Assembly (NCBI RefSeq): GCF_000717995.1
Contig: NZ_JODM01000018.1
Coordinates: 62,001 to 126,000 of the forward strand
From: Streptomyces violaceorubidus
Lineage (GTDB): Bacteria; Actinomycetota; Actinomycetes; Streptomycetales; Streptomycetaceae
Direction: 5' to 3'
DNA: 64,000 bases
Below are positions 1 to 8,965 of the stretch, piece by piece. Each line of letters opens with the position of its first letter. Within the stretch, counting starts at the first letter, position 1. The notes beneath the pieces were generated by a model, which was not told where the DNA came from, made no database searches, and worked only from the letters and a program-made list of their open reading frames with translations. The position numbers and the translations under genes are program-made.

Positions 1-1
1 C

Positions 2-2068
2 GGCTCGACGCAGTCCTTCGACCGGGTCGACCTGACCTGGGAGCAGGCGTACGCGCTGACCTTCGTCGTCCAGGTCTCCGAGGACGGCGAGCAGTGGAGC
101 GACGCCGCGTCCGTGGACAACACGGCCGTCCCGCTGCCCTTCAACACGGCCGACGCCAGCCTGCGCGTGACCGACTTCGAGGCGCGTACCGCCCGTTACG
201 TCCGGCTGTCGTGCGGGATACGCAACACCAGCTGGGGCAACTCGCTGTGGGCCCTCGCGGTCGTGGACAGCGCCGCGCCCGGCACCGACCTCGCCCTGCG
301 CCAGAAGACCACCGCCTCCAGCGCGGAGGACAGCCACGCCGCCGAGCACGCCACCGACGGCAACCCCGGCACCCGCTGGTCCTCGGCCTACGAGGACCAC
401 CAGTGGATCCAGGTCGATCTCGGCGCCCCTCGGCGCTTCGACCGGGTCGCGGTCGTGTGGGAGCAGGCGTACCCGAAGACGTACACCGTCCAGACCTCCG
501 ACGACGGCGAGACCTGGAGCGACGTCACGACCGTCTCGAACACCCCGGACCCGCTGAAGATCAGTGTGAACGGCGTGCGGGTGCTGGTGCGCGGCGGCAA
601 CTGGGGCTGGGACGAACTGCTGCGCCGGATGCCCGCCGAGCGGATGGACGCGGCCGTGCGGATGCACCGCGCGATGAACTTCACGATGATCCGCAACTGG
701 GTCGCCAGCAGCAACCGCGAGGAGTTCTACGCCGCCTGCGACCGGCACGGCATCCTGGTGTGGAACGACTTCCCCAACGCCTGGAGCATGGACCCGCCGG
801 ACCACGAGGCATTCGTGTCCGCCGCCCGCGACACCGTGCTGCGCTACCGTCTCCACCCGAGCGTGGCGGTATGGTGCGGCGCCAACGAGGGCAACCCGCC
901 GGCCGCGATCGACCAGGGCATGCGCGGGGCGGTGGAGGACCAGGCTCCCGGCATCCTCTACCAGAACAACTCCGCCGGGGGGATCGTCAACGGCGGCGGC
1001 CCCTACGGCTATGTCGAGCCGGAGCGGTACTTCGACCCGTCGACGTACGGCACCAAGGACTTCGGCTTCCACACCGAGATCGGCATGCCGGTCGTCTCCA
1101 CCGCCGAGAGCCTGCGCGCCATGATCGGCGAGGACGGGCCCGAGTGGCCGATCGGCAAGGCCTGGTACCACCACGACTGGAGCGAGCGCGGCAACCAGGC
1201 CCCGCAGAACTACCGCGCCGCCATCGAGAAGCGGCTCGGCACGGCCCGCGACCTGGACGACTTCTCGCGCAAGGCGCAGTTCGTCAACTACGAGAACTTC
1301 CGCGCCATGTTCGAGGCGTGGAACGCCCACCTCTGGGACAACGCCAGCGGTCTGATGCTGTGGATGTCCCACCCCGCGTGGCACAGCACGGTCTGGCAGA
1401 CGTACGACTACGACTTCGACGTCAACGGCGCCTACTTCGGCTGCCGCACCGCCTGCGAGCCGCTGCACGTGCAGGCCGACCCGGTGAACTGGCAGGTCAT
1501 CGCGGTCAACCACAGCCGAGCGGCGCTGAAGGACACACGGGTCACCGCCGAGACGTACGACCTGTCGGGGCGCCGGATCGCGTCGGCCCGCCAGGCCCGG
1601 CTGGACGTCGCCCCGGCGGCCTCGGCCAAGGCCTTCACCGTGCCGCCCGGGGACGACCTGCCGGACCTGCACCTGCTGCGGCTGACCCTCACCGGAGCCC
1701 GGGGCGAGGTGCTGTCCCGCAACACCTACTGGCGTTCCCGCACCCCCGAGTCGCTGCGCGGCCTGGACCAGGTCCGGGCCAGGCTGTCGGCCTCGCTGTC
1801 CCCCGTGTCGCGCGAGGGCGAGCGGCGCCGGGCGACGGCCACGGTCCGCAACCGCGGGACGGCGGTCGCCGCGATGGTCCGGCTCTCCCTGCTGGACCAG
1901 GACGGCGCCCGGATCCTGCCGACGCTCTACGACGACAACTACCTGTGGCTGCTGCCCGGTGAGACCCGCACGGTGGCCCTTTCCTGGCCCGCCTCCGCCC
2001 AGCCGTCGGGCCGCACGAGGCTGCGGGTGGAGGGGTACAACACTCCCCCGGTGACGGTGCGCGGCTGA
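2..2068 (+). CDS. GH2-family glycosidase with CBM32-like (F5/8 C) domains, 5' end outside window
   Basis: Reading is open from the first bases, so the start lies upstream; 688 residues are visible. The visible N-terminus is the end of one discoidin-like F5/8 type C (CBM32) domain; a second follows at about residues 95-180 (WSSAYEDHQWIQVDLG). A GH2 TIM barrel runs from about 185 to 480. GANEG carries the likely acid/base Glu (about residue 296) and HTEIG the likely nucleophile Glu (about 359). The C-terminal third is beta-sandwich material with an RNRGTAV Ig-like segment. The nearest known functions are exo-beta-glucosaminidase or mannosidase-type GH2 enzymes acting outside the cell on chitosan-like or glycan substrates; the substrate cannot be fixed from sequence. 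A strong hairpin terminator follows 24 bases after the stop. Confidence 0.8.
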   Translation, partial: GSTQSFDRVDLTWEQAYALTFVVQVSEDGEQWSDAASVDNTAVPLPFNTADASLRVTDFEARTARYVRLSCGIRNTSWGNSLWALAVVDSAAPGTDLALRQKTTASSAEDSHAAEHATDGNPGTRWSSAYEDHQWIQVDLGAPRRFDRVAVVWEQAYPKTYTVQTSDDGETWSDVTTVSNTPDPLKISVNGVRVLVRGGNWGWDELLRRMPAERMDAAVRMHRAMNFTMIRNWVASSNREEFYAACDRHGILVWNDFPNAWSMDPPDHEAFVSAARDTVLRYRLHPSVAVWCGANEGNPPAAIDQGMRGAVEDQAPGILYQNNSAGGIVNGGGPYGYVEPERYFDPSTYGTKDFGFHTEIGMPVVSTAESLRAMIGEDGPEWPIGKAWYHHDWSERGNQAPQNYRAAIEKRLGTARDLDDFSRKAQFVNYENFRAMFEAWNAHLWDNASGLMLWMSHPAWHSTVWQTYDYDFDVNGAYFGCRTACEPLHVQADPVNWQVIAVNHSRAALKDTRVTAETYDLSGRRIASARQARLDVAPAASAKAFTVPPGDDLPDLHLLRLTLTGARGEVLSRNTYWRSRTPESLRGLDQVRARLSASLSPVSREGERRRATATVRNRGTAVAAMVRLSLLDQDGARILPTLYDDNYLWLLPGETRTVALSWPASAQPSGRTRLRVEGYNTPPVTVRG

Positions 2069-2091
2069 GCGGCACGGTCCGACCGGACGCG

Positions 2092-2125
2092 GAGCCCGCG
2101 TCCACCTTCGGGTGGGCGCGGGCTC
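2092..2125 (+). terminator. Hairpin terminator of the GH2 gene
   Basis: Inverted repeat with arms 2092-2106 and 2111-2125 (15 pairs including one G-T) closed by a TTCG tetraloop, directly after the GH2 stop codon. Confidence 0.8.
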
Positions 2126-2338
2126 TCGTGTTTCGCCCACGCCGCCTGTCCGCGAGAGCCGGTGCGTGAACCAACCGTGCGGGCTTCTCGTGTCCCTTGT
2201 GCACGACGGACGCCGCAAAGGCCGTGTCGCAAGGAGCACGGGGCGAGCCGGTGCCAGGACGTGTGTCCGCCGACGCACGCGTCCGCCCCGGTCGCCTCGA
2301 AGTCATGCCGCCCCCGGGCGGCCAGGCACAGGAGGACG

Positions 2339-2941
2339 ATGGACAGGCCAGGAGGAAGACGTCTGGAGGCGGCCCTCGACGACTTCGCCGAACAGCACGG
2401 GGTACTGAGCCGGGCCCGGGAGCAGATCCGGGCGCTGTCGGTGACCGCACGGTCCGGGGACGGCGTGGTGGAGGTCACGGTGAACGCCGAGGGCCGCATG
2501 GCGGGGATACGGTTCGTCGGCCGGCGGTTCCGTGAGATGACGCCCGGACAGCTGGGCGAGAGCGTCATGGTGGCCCTGGCGACGGCGCGCTCGGAGGTCG
2601 TGGCTCGCACCACCGCGGTGGTGGCGACCGCCTCCCGCCGGTTGCCGGAGGCCGTGGAGGCGGCCGCGTCGAGAGCACCTGCGTCCCCCGGACCGGTCCG
2701 CGACGCCCCGGCCGTGTGCTGGCGCGGTTTCGTGCGGGAGGCCCGGGCGGAACTCACCGAGCCGGCGGGGTCGCGGCCGCAGGAACCGCTGTGGGGACCG
2801 AGCCGTCCCCGTGCGCGGTGCGCCGCCGGTCACCCGCCGCCGTTCGAACTGCGGGAAGCGGTGATGGCCCTGCGGGCCGCGGTGTGCCTCGCCGTCGTCG
2901 AGCACCGGTCGTCCCCGGCATGCGGCTGCGAGGCCACGTAG
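2339..2941 (+). CDS. YbaB/EbfC-family nucleoid-associated protein
   Basis: The product is 200 residues. The start is the ATG preceded by GGAGG at 2331; the frame is open further upstream but that part is Arg/Cys-rich junk. Residues 1-110 have the YbaB/EbfC layout: an N-terminal helix (RLEAALDDFAEQHGVLSRAREQ), a beta sheet ending in VTVNAEGRMAGIRF, then a long C-terminal helix. Family members form dimers that bind DNA without strong sequence specificity; in Streptomyces several copies exist and many sit beside unrelated genes. The C-terminal ~80 residues are low-complexity and not recognised. It stands alone between the GH2 terminator and the metallo-hydrolase. Confidence 0.7.
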   Translation: MDRPGGRRLEAALDDFAEQHGVLSRAREQIRALSVTARSGDGVVEVTVNAEGRMAGIRFVGRRFREMTPGQLGESVMVALATARSEVVARTTAVVATASRRLPEAVEAAASRAPASPGPVRDAPAVCWRGFVREARAELTEPAGSRPQEPLWGPSRPRARCAAGHPPPFELREAVMALRAAVCLAVVEHRSSPACGCEAT

Positions 2942-3089
2942 CGGGACCGGACGATCGCTGTGACATAGATATTCAGCCACACGTATTTACGTTTCTCACA
3001 CACGTGGCAGTATGGGTATGTGTTCCGGGAGTCCGCCGGCGGGGTCGTGCCCGCCCGGTCCCGGCCGCGACGGGAGGAGCCGCACCACC

Positions 3090-3860
3090 ATGCCCAACGC
3101 TCTGAGTGGGGACGCCGTCGTCCGCGTCAGCGACGACGTCTACTCGGTGACCGGCAGCAACACCAACTGGGTGATTGTCAAAGAGGGCGACGTCTGCACC
3201 CTCATCGACACCGGCTATCCCGGCGACCGCGACGCGGTCCTGGCCTCGCTGGAGGCTGTGGGGATGGAGCCGCGGTCGGTGGCGGCCGTCCTGGTCACAC
3301 ACGCGCACAACGATCACATCGGCGCGGCCGAGCACCTGCGTTCCGAGTACGACGTCCCGGTCCTGATGCACCAGGAAGAGGTGCCGCACGCCCGCCGCGA
3401 CTTCCTCGACCAGGTGTCCGTGGGGCAGATCCTGGCGCAGGCATGGCGGCCCGGTGTGGTCCCGTGGGCCGTGCACGCGCTGCGCGCCGGCGGAACCTCC
3501 CACGTTCCGGTCACGCACCCGGGGGCCTTCCCCTCCCCGGGCGCGCTCGACCTGCCCGGCCGTCCCGTTCCCGTGCACACCCCCGGGCACACCCGCGGCC
3601 ACTGCGCCTATCTGCTGCCTGACCAGGGGATCCTGGTCACGGGCGACGCCCTGGTGACCGCGCACCCCACGTCGCGGATCCAGGGACCGCAGCTGCTGCC
3701 CGACATGTTCCACGGCGACCGCCCCGGGGCCCTCGACTCCCTGTCGGTGATCGAGTGCCTGGACGCCGATGTCCTGCTCCCCGGTCACGGACCGGTGCAC
3801 CACGGCCCGGCCGAAAAGGCCGCCCGAACCGCCCGGGAGCACGTTCTCAGCCACACCTGA
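3090..3860 (+). CDS. MBL-fold metallo-hydrolase
   Basis: The product is 256 residues. The start is ATG 3090 with GGGAGGAG at 3072; an in-frame upstream ATG at 3012 has no ribosome site. The metallo-beta-lactamase fold is clear: zinc motif H71-x-H73-x-D75-H76 (THAHNDH), the second-shell HTPGHTRGH motif about residues 165-173, GDALV for the bridging Asp, and LPGHGP near the C-terminus. It is cytoplasmic with no signal peptide. Members hydrolyse thioesters, lactones or phosphodiesters; the insert with AWRPGVVPWAVHALRAGG does not identify the substrate. Upstream (2942-3040) is an AT-richer stretch that probably holds the promoter. Confidence 0.85.
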   Translation: MPNALSGDAVVRVSDDVYSVTGSNTNWVIVKEGDVCTLIDTGYPGDRDAVLASLEAVGMEPRSVAAVLVTHAHNDHIGAAEHLRSEYDVPVLMHQEEVPHARRDFLDQVSVGQILAQAWRPGVVPWAVHALRAGGTSHVPVTHPGAFPSPGALDLPGRPVPVHTPGHTRGHCAYLLPDQGILVTGDALVTAHPTSRIQGPQLLPDMFHGDRPGALDSLSVIECLDADVLLPGHGPVHHGPAEKAARTAREHVLSHT

Positions 3861-4120
3861 TCTTCGGAGTACGGCCGTCGCCCAGGGTTCGGCGGCACAC
3901 TTGCCGGGCATTCTGGTTAAAAGGAACCTGAGTGCGGGGTGACCCCTGCGGACGTGAACGGCGCCAAAACTGTCACTTCCCCGCATACACCGTCACATCT
4001 GCGCTTATCGTGAAAGGTGAACATGCCCGGCGTACCGTCAGGCGTCGACACTTATCTGCACAGGCCCCGACCCGTGGGTACTATGCGCAGCACTATCCAT
4101 ATCGAGGGAGTGAAACGGTT

Positions 4121-4651
4121 GTGACCAGCCAGTCAACCGCCCCCCTCCGGTCGCGCTTGGTGGACCAAGCCGCGTCGGACCTGGAGGAGAACCGCCGCCG
4201 CCAGCGGGAACTGACGGACCAGATGACTATGTTGCAGCAGGAGGAGGCCCTGCTGACGGACATCTTGGGCCTCGCCCAGCGCTACGAAGGGTTTGCGGAC
4301 CCGTCCCGGCTGCCCGAGCAGTTGCAGGACGAGCCGGTCGTTGCGAGGGCGAAGCGGACGGGTACGGCAGGAACCTCTGCGGCCGGTGACCGGGCGAAGG
4401 GTGGCGCGAAGGGGAAGCCGCGCCGACCCCTGCTCGGGGACCTGCTGCTGGAACTGCTCGGCGGACACGACGGGCCGCGCCTGGCGAAGGAACTCCGCGA
4501 CGAGCTTCTGGAGAAGCACCCGGACCGCAACCCGACGCCGCAGGTGGTGCGGAACACGTTGGAGTCCCTGGTGGCCAAGGGACGGATCCAGCGCCACAAG
4601 CAGCAGCGGTCCGTGATGTACACCCTCAGCCAGTCGGAGGCGGGCGCCTGA
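4121..4651 (+). CDS. Coiled-coil plus winged-helix DNA-binding protein
   Basis: The product is 176 residues starting at GTG 4121, with GAGGGAG at 4104. The N-terminal ~60 residues (LEENRRRQRELTDQMTMLQ) form a coiled coil, followed by a basic linker (residues 75-105, Lys/Arg/Gly-rich) and a C-terminal winged-helix-like domain (LAKELRDELLEKHPDR, then QVVRNTLESLVAKGRIQR). This layout is common in Streptomyces hypothetical regulators, where coiled-coil dimerisation would present two DNA-binding wings. The target is unknown. It is followed by a perfect terminator. Confidence 0.6.
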   Translation: MTSQSTAPLRSRLVDQAASDLEENRRRQRELTDQMTMLQQEEALLTDILGLAQRYEGFADPSRLPEQLQDEPVVARAKRTGTAGTSAAGDRAKGGAKGKPRRPLLGDLLLELLGGHDGPRLAKELRDELLEKHPDRNPTPQVVRNTLESLVAKGRIQRHKQQRSVMYTLSQSEAGA

Positions 4652-4657
4652 TCCGTC

Positions 4658-4686
4658 GGCTCGTCCCGCCCGCGGCGGGACGAGCC
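4658..4686 (+). terminator. Terminator of the winged-helix gene
   Basis: Perfect 13-bp stem (4658-4670 with 4674-4686) and a 3-nt loop, six bases after the stop codon. Confidence 0.8.
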
Positions 4687-4768
4687 CGCCGCGGTATGTG
4701 CCACGGGGCGACGCGGTCCGCCGCCGGGCGGGCCGCCGCTCGTCGTTCCCGGAAGCCGCTTTTTCCGG

Positions 4769-4827
4769 CTCCACGCACCCGACCCGTCCCACGACCGGTG
4801 GTCGTGGGACGGGTCGGGTGCGTGGAG
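4769..4827. terminator. 28-bp perfect hairpin, bidirectional terminator
   Basis: Arms 4769-4796 and 4800-4827 are exact reverse complements with a 3-nt loop. It lies between convergent genes (stops at 4651 on + and 4863 on -). Confidence 0.75.
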
Positions 4828-4862
4828 CGGGTGCGTGGAGCGGGTGGACGCGGGACGGGTGG

Positions 4863-5471
4863 TCAGGCCCGCCAGATGTTGTCGAACGCGGCTTCCTCGA
4901 CGTCCCGGCGCAGCCGGGCGGCCTCGAGGTCCGTCACCGCGTCCCCGACGGCGGCCAGCACCGTGTTCACCGCGTCGTCCGGGGCCAGCAACGCGCCGTC
5001 GGTCTCCGGGGTGGCCTCACCGGCCGTGAGGAGGACCATCAGACCGGCGAGTACCGGATCACCGGAGGCCAGGCGCTCCCGCGCGTGCCGGTACTGCGGC
5101 GAGTCGGCCGGCTCGACGGGCGCCGACCGCAGCCGCAGTCCGCGGCCGTGCGGGCGGACGAGGAGACCGGCTCGGTGCAGGTCCGCCGCGTAGGCCTCGG
5201 CGAGTCCCTCGCCGCGGCGCCACAGCCATTGCTCGACGGTTTCACGGGGCTGGAGCCGGACGAGCGCGGCGAACGCCTCCTCCAGCAGCGGTGCGTCCGA
5301 GGCCGCCCCCTCGCCCGGGACCATGCGGTCGCCGTCGAGGGACAGCCGCCCGTCCGCGAGCAGGTCGGCCGCTTCGGCACCCGCGAGCGCGAGGGAGAGA
5401 TCGCCCTGTTCCACGGCCCGGCCGGGCGGCAATGCCAGGGTGATGAGTGTGAGTTCGCGCGCGGTGCTCAT
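4863..5471 (-). CDS. GPP34 (GOLPH3/VPS74-like) family protein
   Basis: The product is 202 residues. The start MSTARELTLITLALPPGR lies at 5471; GGAGGG precedes it. Its ATG overlaps the stop of the upstream oxidoreductase as ATGA, so the two are translationally coupled. The N-terminal signature (ELTLITLALPP), the DLSLALAGAEAADLLADGRLSLDGDRMV stretch (split here: DLSLALAGAEAADLL, then GRLSLDGDRMV) and the C-terminal helical bundle match the GPP34 family, whose eukaryotic members bind phosphatidylinositol-4-phosphate. The bacterial role is not settled; Streptomyces carries many copies, often beside regulators. Coupling to an FAD oxidoreductase suggests shared expression rather than a proven complex. 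Confidence 0.8.
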   Translation of the reverse strand: MSTARELTLITLALPPGRAVEQGDLSLALAGAEAADLLADGRLSLDGDRMVPGEGAASDAPLLEEAFAALVRLQPRETVEQWLWRRGEGLAEAYAADLHRAGLLVRPHGRGLRLRSAPVEPADSPQYRHARERLASGDPVLAGLMVLLTAGEATPETDGALLAPDDAVNTVLAAVGDAVTDLEAARLRRDVEEAAFDNIWRA

Positions 5472-6916
5472 GCGTCCCTCCTGGTCTCCAGCAGGCGCAG
5501 CCACACCTCGCTGATCGTGGGGAAGGCCGGTACGGCGTGCCAGAGGCGCTCCACGGGAACCTCCCCGGCTATCGCCACGGTGGCCGAGTACAGCAGTTCG
5601 CCGACGCCCGGCCCGGCGAACGTGGCGCCGACGACGACCTCACGCTTGCGGTCGACGAGGATGCGGGCCCTCCCCCGGTAGTCCGGGCGGTACTGCAGGG
5701 AGCCCGCCAGGTGACCGAGCTCGTAGTCGACGACCTCGACGTCGCGGCCCTCGCGTTCGGCCTCGGCGGCCGTCAGGCCCACCGTGGCGATCTCGGGGTC
5801 GGTGAAGACGACGCCCGGGACGGCCTCGCCGTCGGCCGTGGCGCTGTGCGGTGCCCAGCGCCCGGTCGCCGGTCGCTCCCCGCGCGACCGCGCGACGATC
5901 ACGGCACCGGCGATCCGTGCCTGGTACTTGCCCTGGTGGGTGAAGAGCGCCCGCCGGTTGACGTCACCGACGGCGTACAGCCAGTTCCCGGGCACGTCGG
6001 TGACGGTCAGGCTGTCGTCGGTGGCGAGCCACTCCCCCGGCTCCAGGCCCACGGCTTCGAGCCCCACGTCCGCGGAGCGCGGCGCGCGGCCGGTGGCGAA
6101 GAGGACCTCGTCGACGACGACCTCATCTCCGTCGGCCAGGGTGATCCGTACTTCGTCGGCCGCTCCGTCCCGCTCCCGCCTCACGGCGGTGACCGAGACA
6201 CCGAACCGGACGTCCGCTCCCGCCTCCCGCAGCCGTTCGGTGACCAGTTCGCCCGCGAAGGGCTCCATACGGGGCAGCAGCCCGTCTTCCCGGACGAGCA
6301 TGGTCACCCGGCTGCCCAGCCCCTGCCAGGCGGTGGCCATCTCGACGCCGACCACTCCCGCACCGACGATCGCGAGGCGGCGCGGGACCGTACGGGCAGC
6401 GGTCGCCTCCCGGCTGGTCCAGGGCCTCACCTCCTCGATGCCGGGCAGCGGGGGCAGCGCGGCGCTGCTGCCGGTGCACACGGCGACGGCGTGCCGGGCA
6501 CGCAGCAGTACGGTCTCGCCGTCCGGGGTCTCGACGGACACCTCGCGCTCCCCCGCCAGGCGCCCGTGTCCACGCAGCAGTTCGATGCCGGCGGACTTCA
6601 GCCATTCGACCTGGCCGTCGTCGTTCCAGTCGGCGGACATGCGGTCGCGGTGGGCGAGGACGGCCTCGGTGTCGAGCGGGTTGCGGACGGCGGGGTCGAT
6701 CCCGGGGATGTGCGCGGCGTCGGCACGCAGCACGACCGGACGCAGCAGCGCCTTACTGGGCTCGCACGCCCAGTACGAGCATTCGCCGCCGACCAGCTCG
6801 CTCTCCACGACGAGGGTGCTCAGGCCCGCCGCGGCGGTGCGGTCGGCGACGTTCTCGCCGACCGGTCCCGCACCGATCACGATGACGTCGTACGTACGGA
6901 TGTCCTCGGTCGCCAT
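5468..6916 (-). CDS. NAD(P)/FAD-dependent disulfide oxidoreductase (Lpd/MerA-like)
   Basis: The product is 482 residues. The FAD-binding GAGPVG (15-20) is followed by a redox pair C46-x4-C51 in GGECSYWACEPSK, the NAD-binding GAGVVGVEMA near 178, and the second FAD motif YAVGDVN. The dimerisation domain ends HAVPAFPTISEVW. In lipoamide dehydrogenase the equivalent HPT carries the catalytic His; here the residue before PT is Phe, so this is not a standard lipoamide dehydrogenase although the disulfide is intact. It probably reduces a small disulfide, quinone or metal substrate in the cytoplasm. It is first gene of a two-gene unit with the GPP34 gene. Confidence 0.85.
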   Translation of the reverse strand: MATEDIRTYDVIVIGAGPVGENVADRTAAAGLSTLVVESELVGGECSYWACEPSKALLRPVVLRADAAHIPGIDPAVRNPLDTEAVLAHRDRMSADWNDDGQVEWLKSAGIELLRGHGRLAGEREVSVETPDGETVLLRARHAVAVCTGSSAALPPLPGIEEVRPWTSREATAARTVPRRLAIVGAGVVGVEMATAWQGLGSRVTMLVREDGLLPRMEPFAGELVTERLREAGADVRFGVSVTAVRRERDGAADEVRITLADGDEVVVDEVLFATGRAPRSADVGLEAVGLEPGEWLATDDSLTVTDVPGNWLYAVGDVNRRALFTHQGKYQARIAGAVIVARSRGERPATGRWAPHSATADGEAVPGVVFTDPEIATVGLTAAEAEREGRDVEVVDYELGHLAGSLQYRPDYRGRARILVDRKREVVVGATFAGPGVGELLYSATVAIAGEVPVERLWHAVPAFPTISEVWLRLLETRRDA

Positions 6917-6997
6917 GCGTGGCCTCCTGGAGATGGGATGGGGTGAGGTGGGGGGTGGGTCACGGGACTGGCGGGACGAAGAGCCCGCCGGGATGGG

Positions 6998-7039
6998 CGG
7001 TCCCGGCGCGGTGGGGGAAGGTCAACCGCGCCGGGACCG
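6998..7039 (-). terminator. Terminator of the VOC gene
   Basis: Perfect 15-bp stem (6998-7012 with 7025-7039) with a 12-nt loop, four bases beyond the VOC stop codon. Confidence 0.75.
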
Positions 7040-7043
7040 GGTC

Positions 7044-7484
7044 TCAGCGGCCGGGCGCGCGCTCGGTGACCTCCTGGAGGAACCACTCGTTGCCGTCGGG
7101 GTCGGCGAAGGAGGCGAAGGTCCCGTAGCTGGCCCGCTCCGGGTGGAGCCCGGGGACGCGGTGGGCGTCACCGGCGTGGTGGAAGGCGCCCGTCTCGTCG
7201 CGGAACGGTCCGGAGAGCTCCACGCCGTACGACTCCAGTTCCTTCTGGGCCTCGACGATGTCGGTGACCGTCAGCTGGAGGCCGTGGAGCGTGCCCGGCT
7301 CCTGGGCCGTCAGGCCGCGCCCGAAGATGACCGAGCACTCGGAGCCGGGCGGGGTGACCTGCACGATCCGGTAGCCCTCGTTGATCGGGAAATCGGCATC
7401 GAGACGCCAGCCGAGCCGCTCGGCGTAGAAGGCCTTGGCGCGGTCCACGTCGGAGACCGGCAGAACGACGACTTCGAGCTTCAT
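7044..7484 (-). CDS. VOC (glyoxalase/bleomycin-resistance) superfamily protein
   Basis: The product is 146 residues from ATG 7484 (MKLEVVVLPVSDVDRAKAFY); a GTG two codons upstream is equally possible and no ribosome site is strong. Two beta-alpha-beta-beta-beta modules are visible: DVDRAKAFYAERLGWRLDAD at the start of the first and DIVEAQKELESYGVEL in the second. The C-terminus reads SFADPDGNEWFLQEV, where the Glu is the usual final metal ligand. Such proteins are metal-dependent isomerases, dioxygenases or drug-binding proteins; the substrate is unknown. It is divergent from the SGNH lipase. Confidence 0.8.
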   Translation of the reverse strand: MKLEVVVLPVSDVDRAKAFYAERLGWRLDADFPINEGYRIVQVTPPGSECSVIFGRGLTAQEPGTLHGLQLTVTDIVEAQKELESYGVELSGPFRDETGAFHHAGDAHRVPGLHPERASYGTFASFADPDGNEWFLQEVTERAPGR

Positions 7485-7756
7485 GTCCACAGAAATGTTC
7501 CCGCTTTCGATTCGAATGGTGGTGCTACTGTCCGGCGCCGTCGGCATGTGCCGCATCAGTCACCTGACGGTGTTGTCGGGATTTGTCAGCCGCCTCAGCA
7601 CCTTCAGCAGGTGCCTCGGACGGAGTGACCGATTCGTTACCCGGGTCGTCGGTACGTGCCCGACCTTGGATACGTGTGAAGAGTGGTGCCCTCCGTAGAC
7701 GGGCCTTCGCGCTCGCCGCGGAGGGCGTCGTGATCCCGATCATGGAAGGACAGATC

Positions 7757-8665
7757 TTGAGAAGATTCCTCCCCGCCTCCCGCGCCGGACGCGCGCTCAC
7801 GGTGGGTGCCGCGCTGCTCTCCGCCGGAGCGGCCCTCGCCCCGGCCGGATCGGCGGCGGCGAGCACGGTGCCGGCCAGCCGGCACACGGTGGACTACGTC
7901 GCCCTCGGCGACTCGTACGCCTCCGCCCCGCTCGTTCCCACCCAGGTGGACGCGACCTGTCTGCGCTCCGACAGCAACTACGCCTCGCTCGTGGCGCGTT
8001 CGCGGTCCGCGTCGCTGACGGACGTCACCTGCTCCGGGGCCACCACCGCCGACATGACGGCCTCGCAGACCGAAGGTGTACCGGCCCAGCTCGACGCCCT
8101 GAACCGGGGCACCGACCTGGTCACGATCACCATCGGCGGCAATGACATCGGCTTCTCCACCGTGCTGGGCACCTGCGCCCAGCTCACCTCGGCCGATCCG
8201 ACCGGCAGCCCGTGCCGGACCCACTTCGCGGGCTCCGGCGACGACCAGATCACGCAGGCCGTCGCGGACACCGGTCCGAAGGTCGCCAAGGTGCTGCGGA
8301 GCATCCACCGGCGTGCACCGCACGCCCGGGTCGTGGTGGTCGGCTACCCCGACCTCTTCCCGGACGACGGCGTCGGCTGCACCAGCAAGACCGTGCCGCT
8401 GGCCATGGGCGACTTCGCCTGGCTGCGCGACAAGGAGAAGGAGCTGAACTCGATGCTGGCCCGTCAGGCGCGGCACGGCGGAGCGCAGTACGTGAACACG
8501 TACACGCCGACCGTCGGCCACGACCTGTGCAAGCCGACCGGCGAGCGCTGGATCGAGACCTTCGCGCCGGAGACACCGGCGGCTCCGGTGCACCCCAACG
8601 CCACGGGCGAGAGCGCGATGGCGGGTGCGGTCAAGGCGGCCCTCGCACGACACGGCCGCCACTGA
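7757..8665 (+). CDS. Secreted SGNH-family lipase/esterase
   Basis: The product is 302 residues from TTG 7757, chosen because GGAAGGA lies six bases upstream; an in-frame ATG at 7742 is the alternative. A signal peptide covers residues 1-35 (RRF start, AALLSAGAALAPAGSAAA). The SGNH blocks are present: GDSYASAP with Ser53, GGND near residue 132, and VHPN with His279. Six cysteines remain in the mature protein, as expected for three disulfides in the Streptomyces extracellular lipase group. It would hydrolyse ester lipids outside the cell. A hairpin follows at 8714. Confidence 0.85.
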   Translation: MRRFLPASRAGRALTVGAALLSAGAALAPAGSAAASTVPASRHTVDYVALGDSYASAPLVPTQVDATCLRSDSNYASLVARSRSASLTDVTCSGATTADMTASQTEGVPAQLDALNRGTDLVTITIGGNDIGFSTVLGTCAQLTSADPTGSPCRTHFAGSGDDQITQAVADTGPKVAKVLRSIHRRAPHARVVVVGYPDLFPDDGVGCTSKTVPLAMGDFAWLRDKEKELNSMLARQARHGGAQYVNTYTPTVGHDLCKPTGERWIETFAPETPAAPVHPNATGESAMAGAVKAALARHGRH

Positions 8666-8713
8666 CGCTTAGGCGTGGTGCCCGCGGATGATCAGGTCCG
8701 CATGGTCCGATGC

Positions 8714-8750
8714 GGCCCGTCCGTCAGAGGAAGCTCGACACGGACGGGCC
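8714..8750 (+). terminator. Terminator of the lipase gene
   Basis: Inverted repeat with 11-bp arms 8714-8724 and 8740-8750 and a 15-nt loop, about 50 bases after the lipase stop. Confidence 0.6.
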
Positions 8751-8918
8751 GTATCCCCCGAGCACCACGCTCTCCGTCCAGTGCCACACCTGGACGGCGG
8801 TGGGCCGGTCCGGCTCCTCGGCGGCCGCGATGGTCTGCGGAGCTTTCCCGGCGGACCGCTCGGCCGCGCCGGCGGTGACTCGGCCTCCGGCACGACGTGG
8901 GTGTCTCCTGAGGGCCAT
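8724..8918 (-). CDS. Possible small protein, unrecognised
   Basis: A 64-residue frame starts at ATG 8918 with AAGGA about seven bases upstream on the minus strand; its end AVQVWHWTESVVLGGYGPS is less Arg/Pro-rich than typical antisense noise. Its stop codon falls in the loop of the lipase terminator. No family is recognised. It may be spurious; the rest of 8666-9021 holds only terminators. Confidence 0.25.
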   Translation of the reverse strand: MALRRHPRRAGGRVTAGAAERSAGKAPQTIAAAEEPDRPTAVQVWHWTESVVLGGYGPSVSSFL

Positions 8919-8965
8919 GCGCTGTCCTTGCTCTCCGTGGCGGTGTGGGCCGACCGGAGAAGGAA

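Noticed and set aside
94..1962. 622-residue frame over the GH2 gene
   Set aside because: Shifted frame of the GH2 coding region, Arg/Pro-rich without any recognisable domain.
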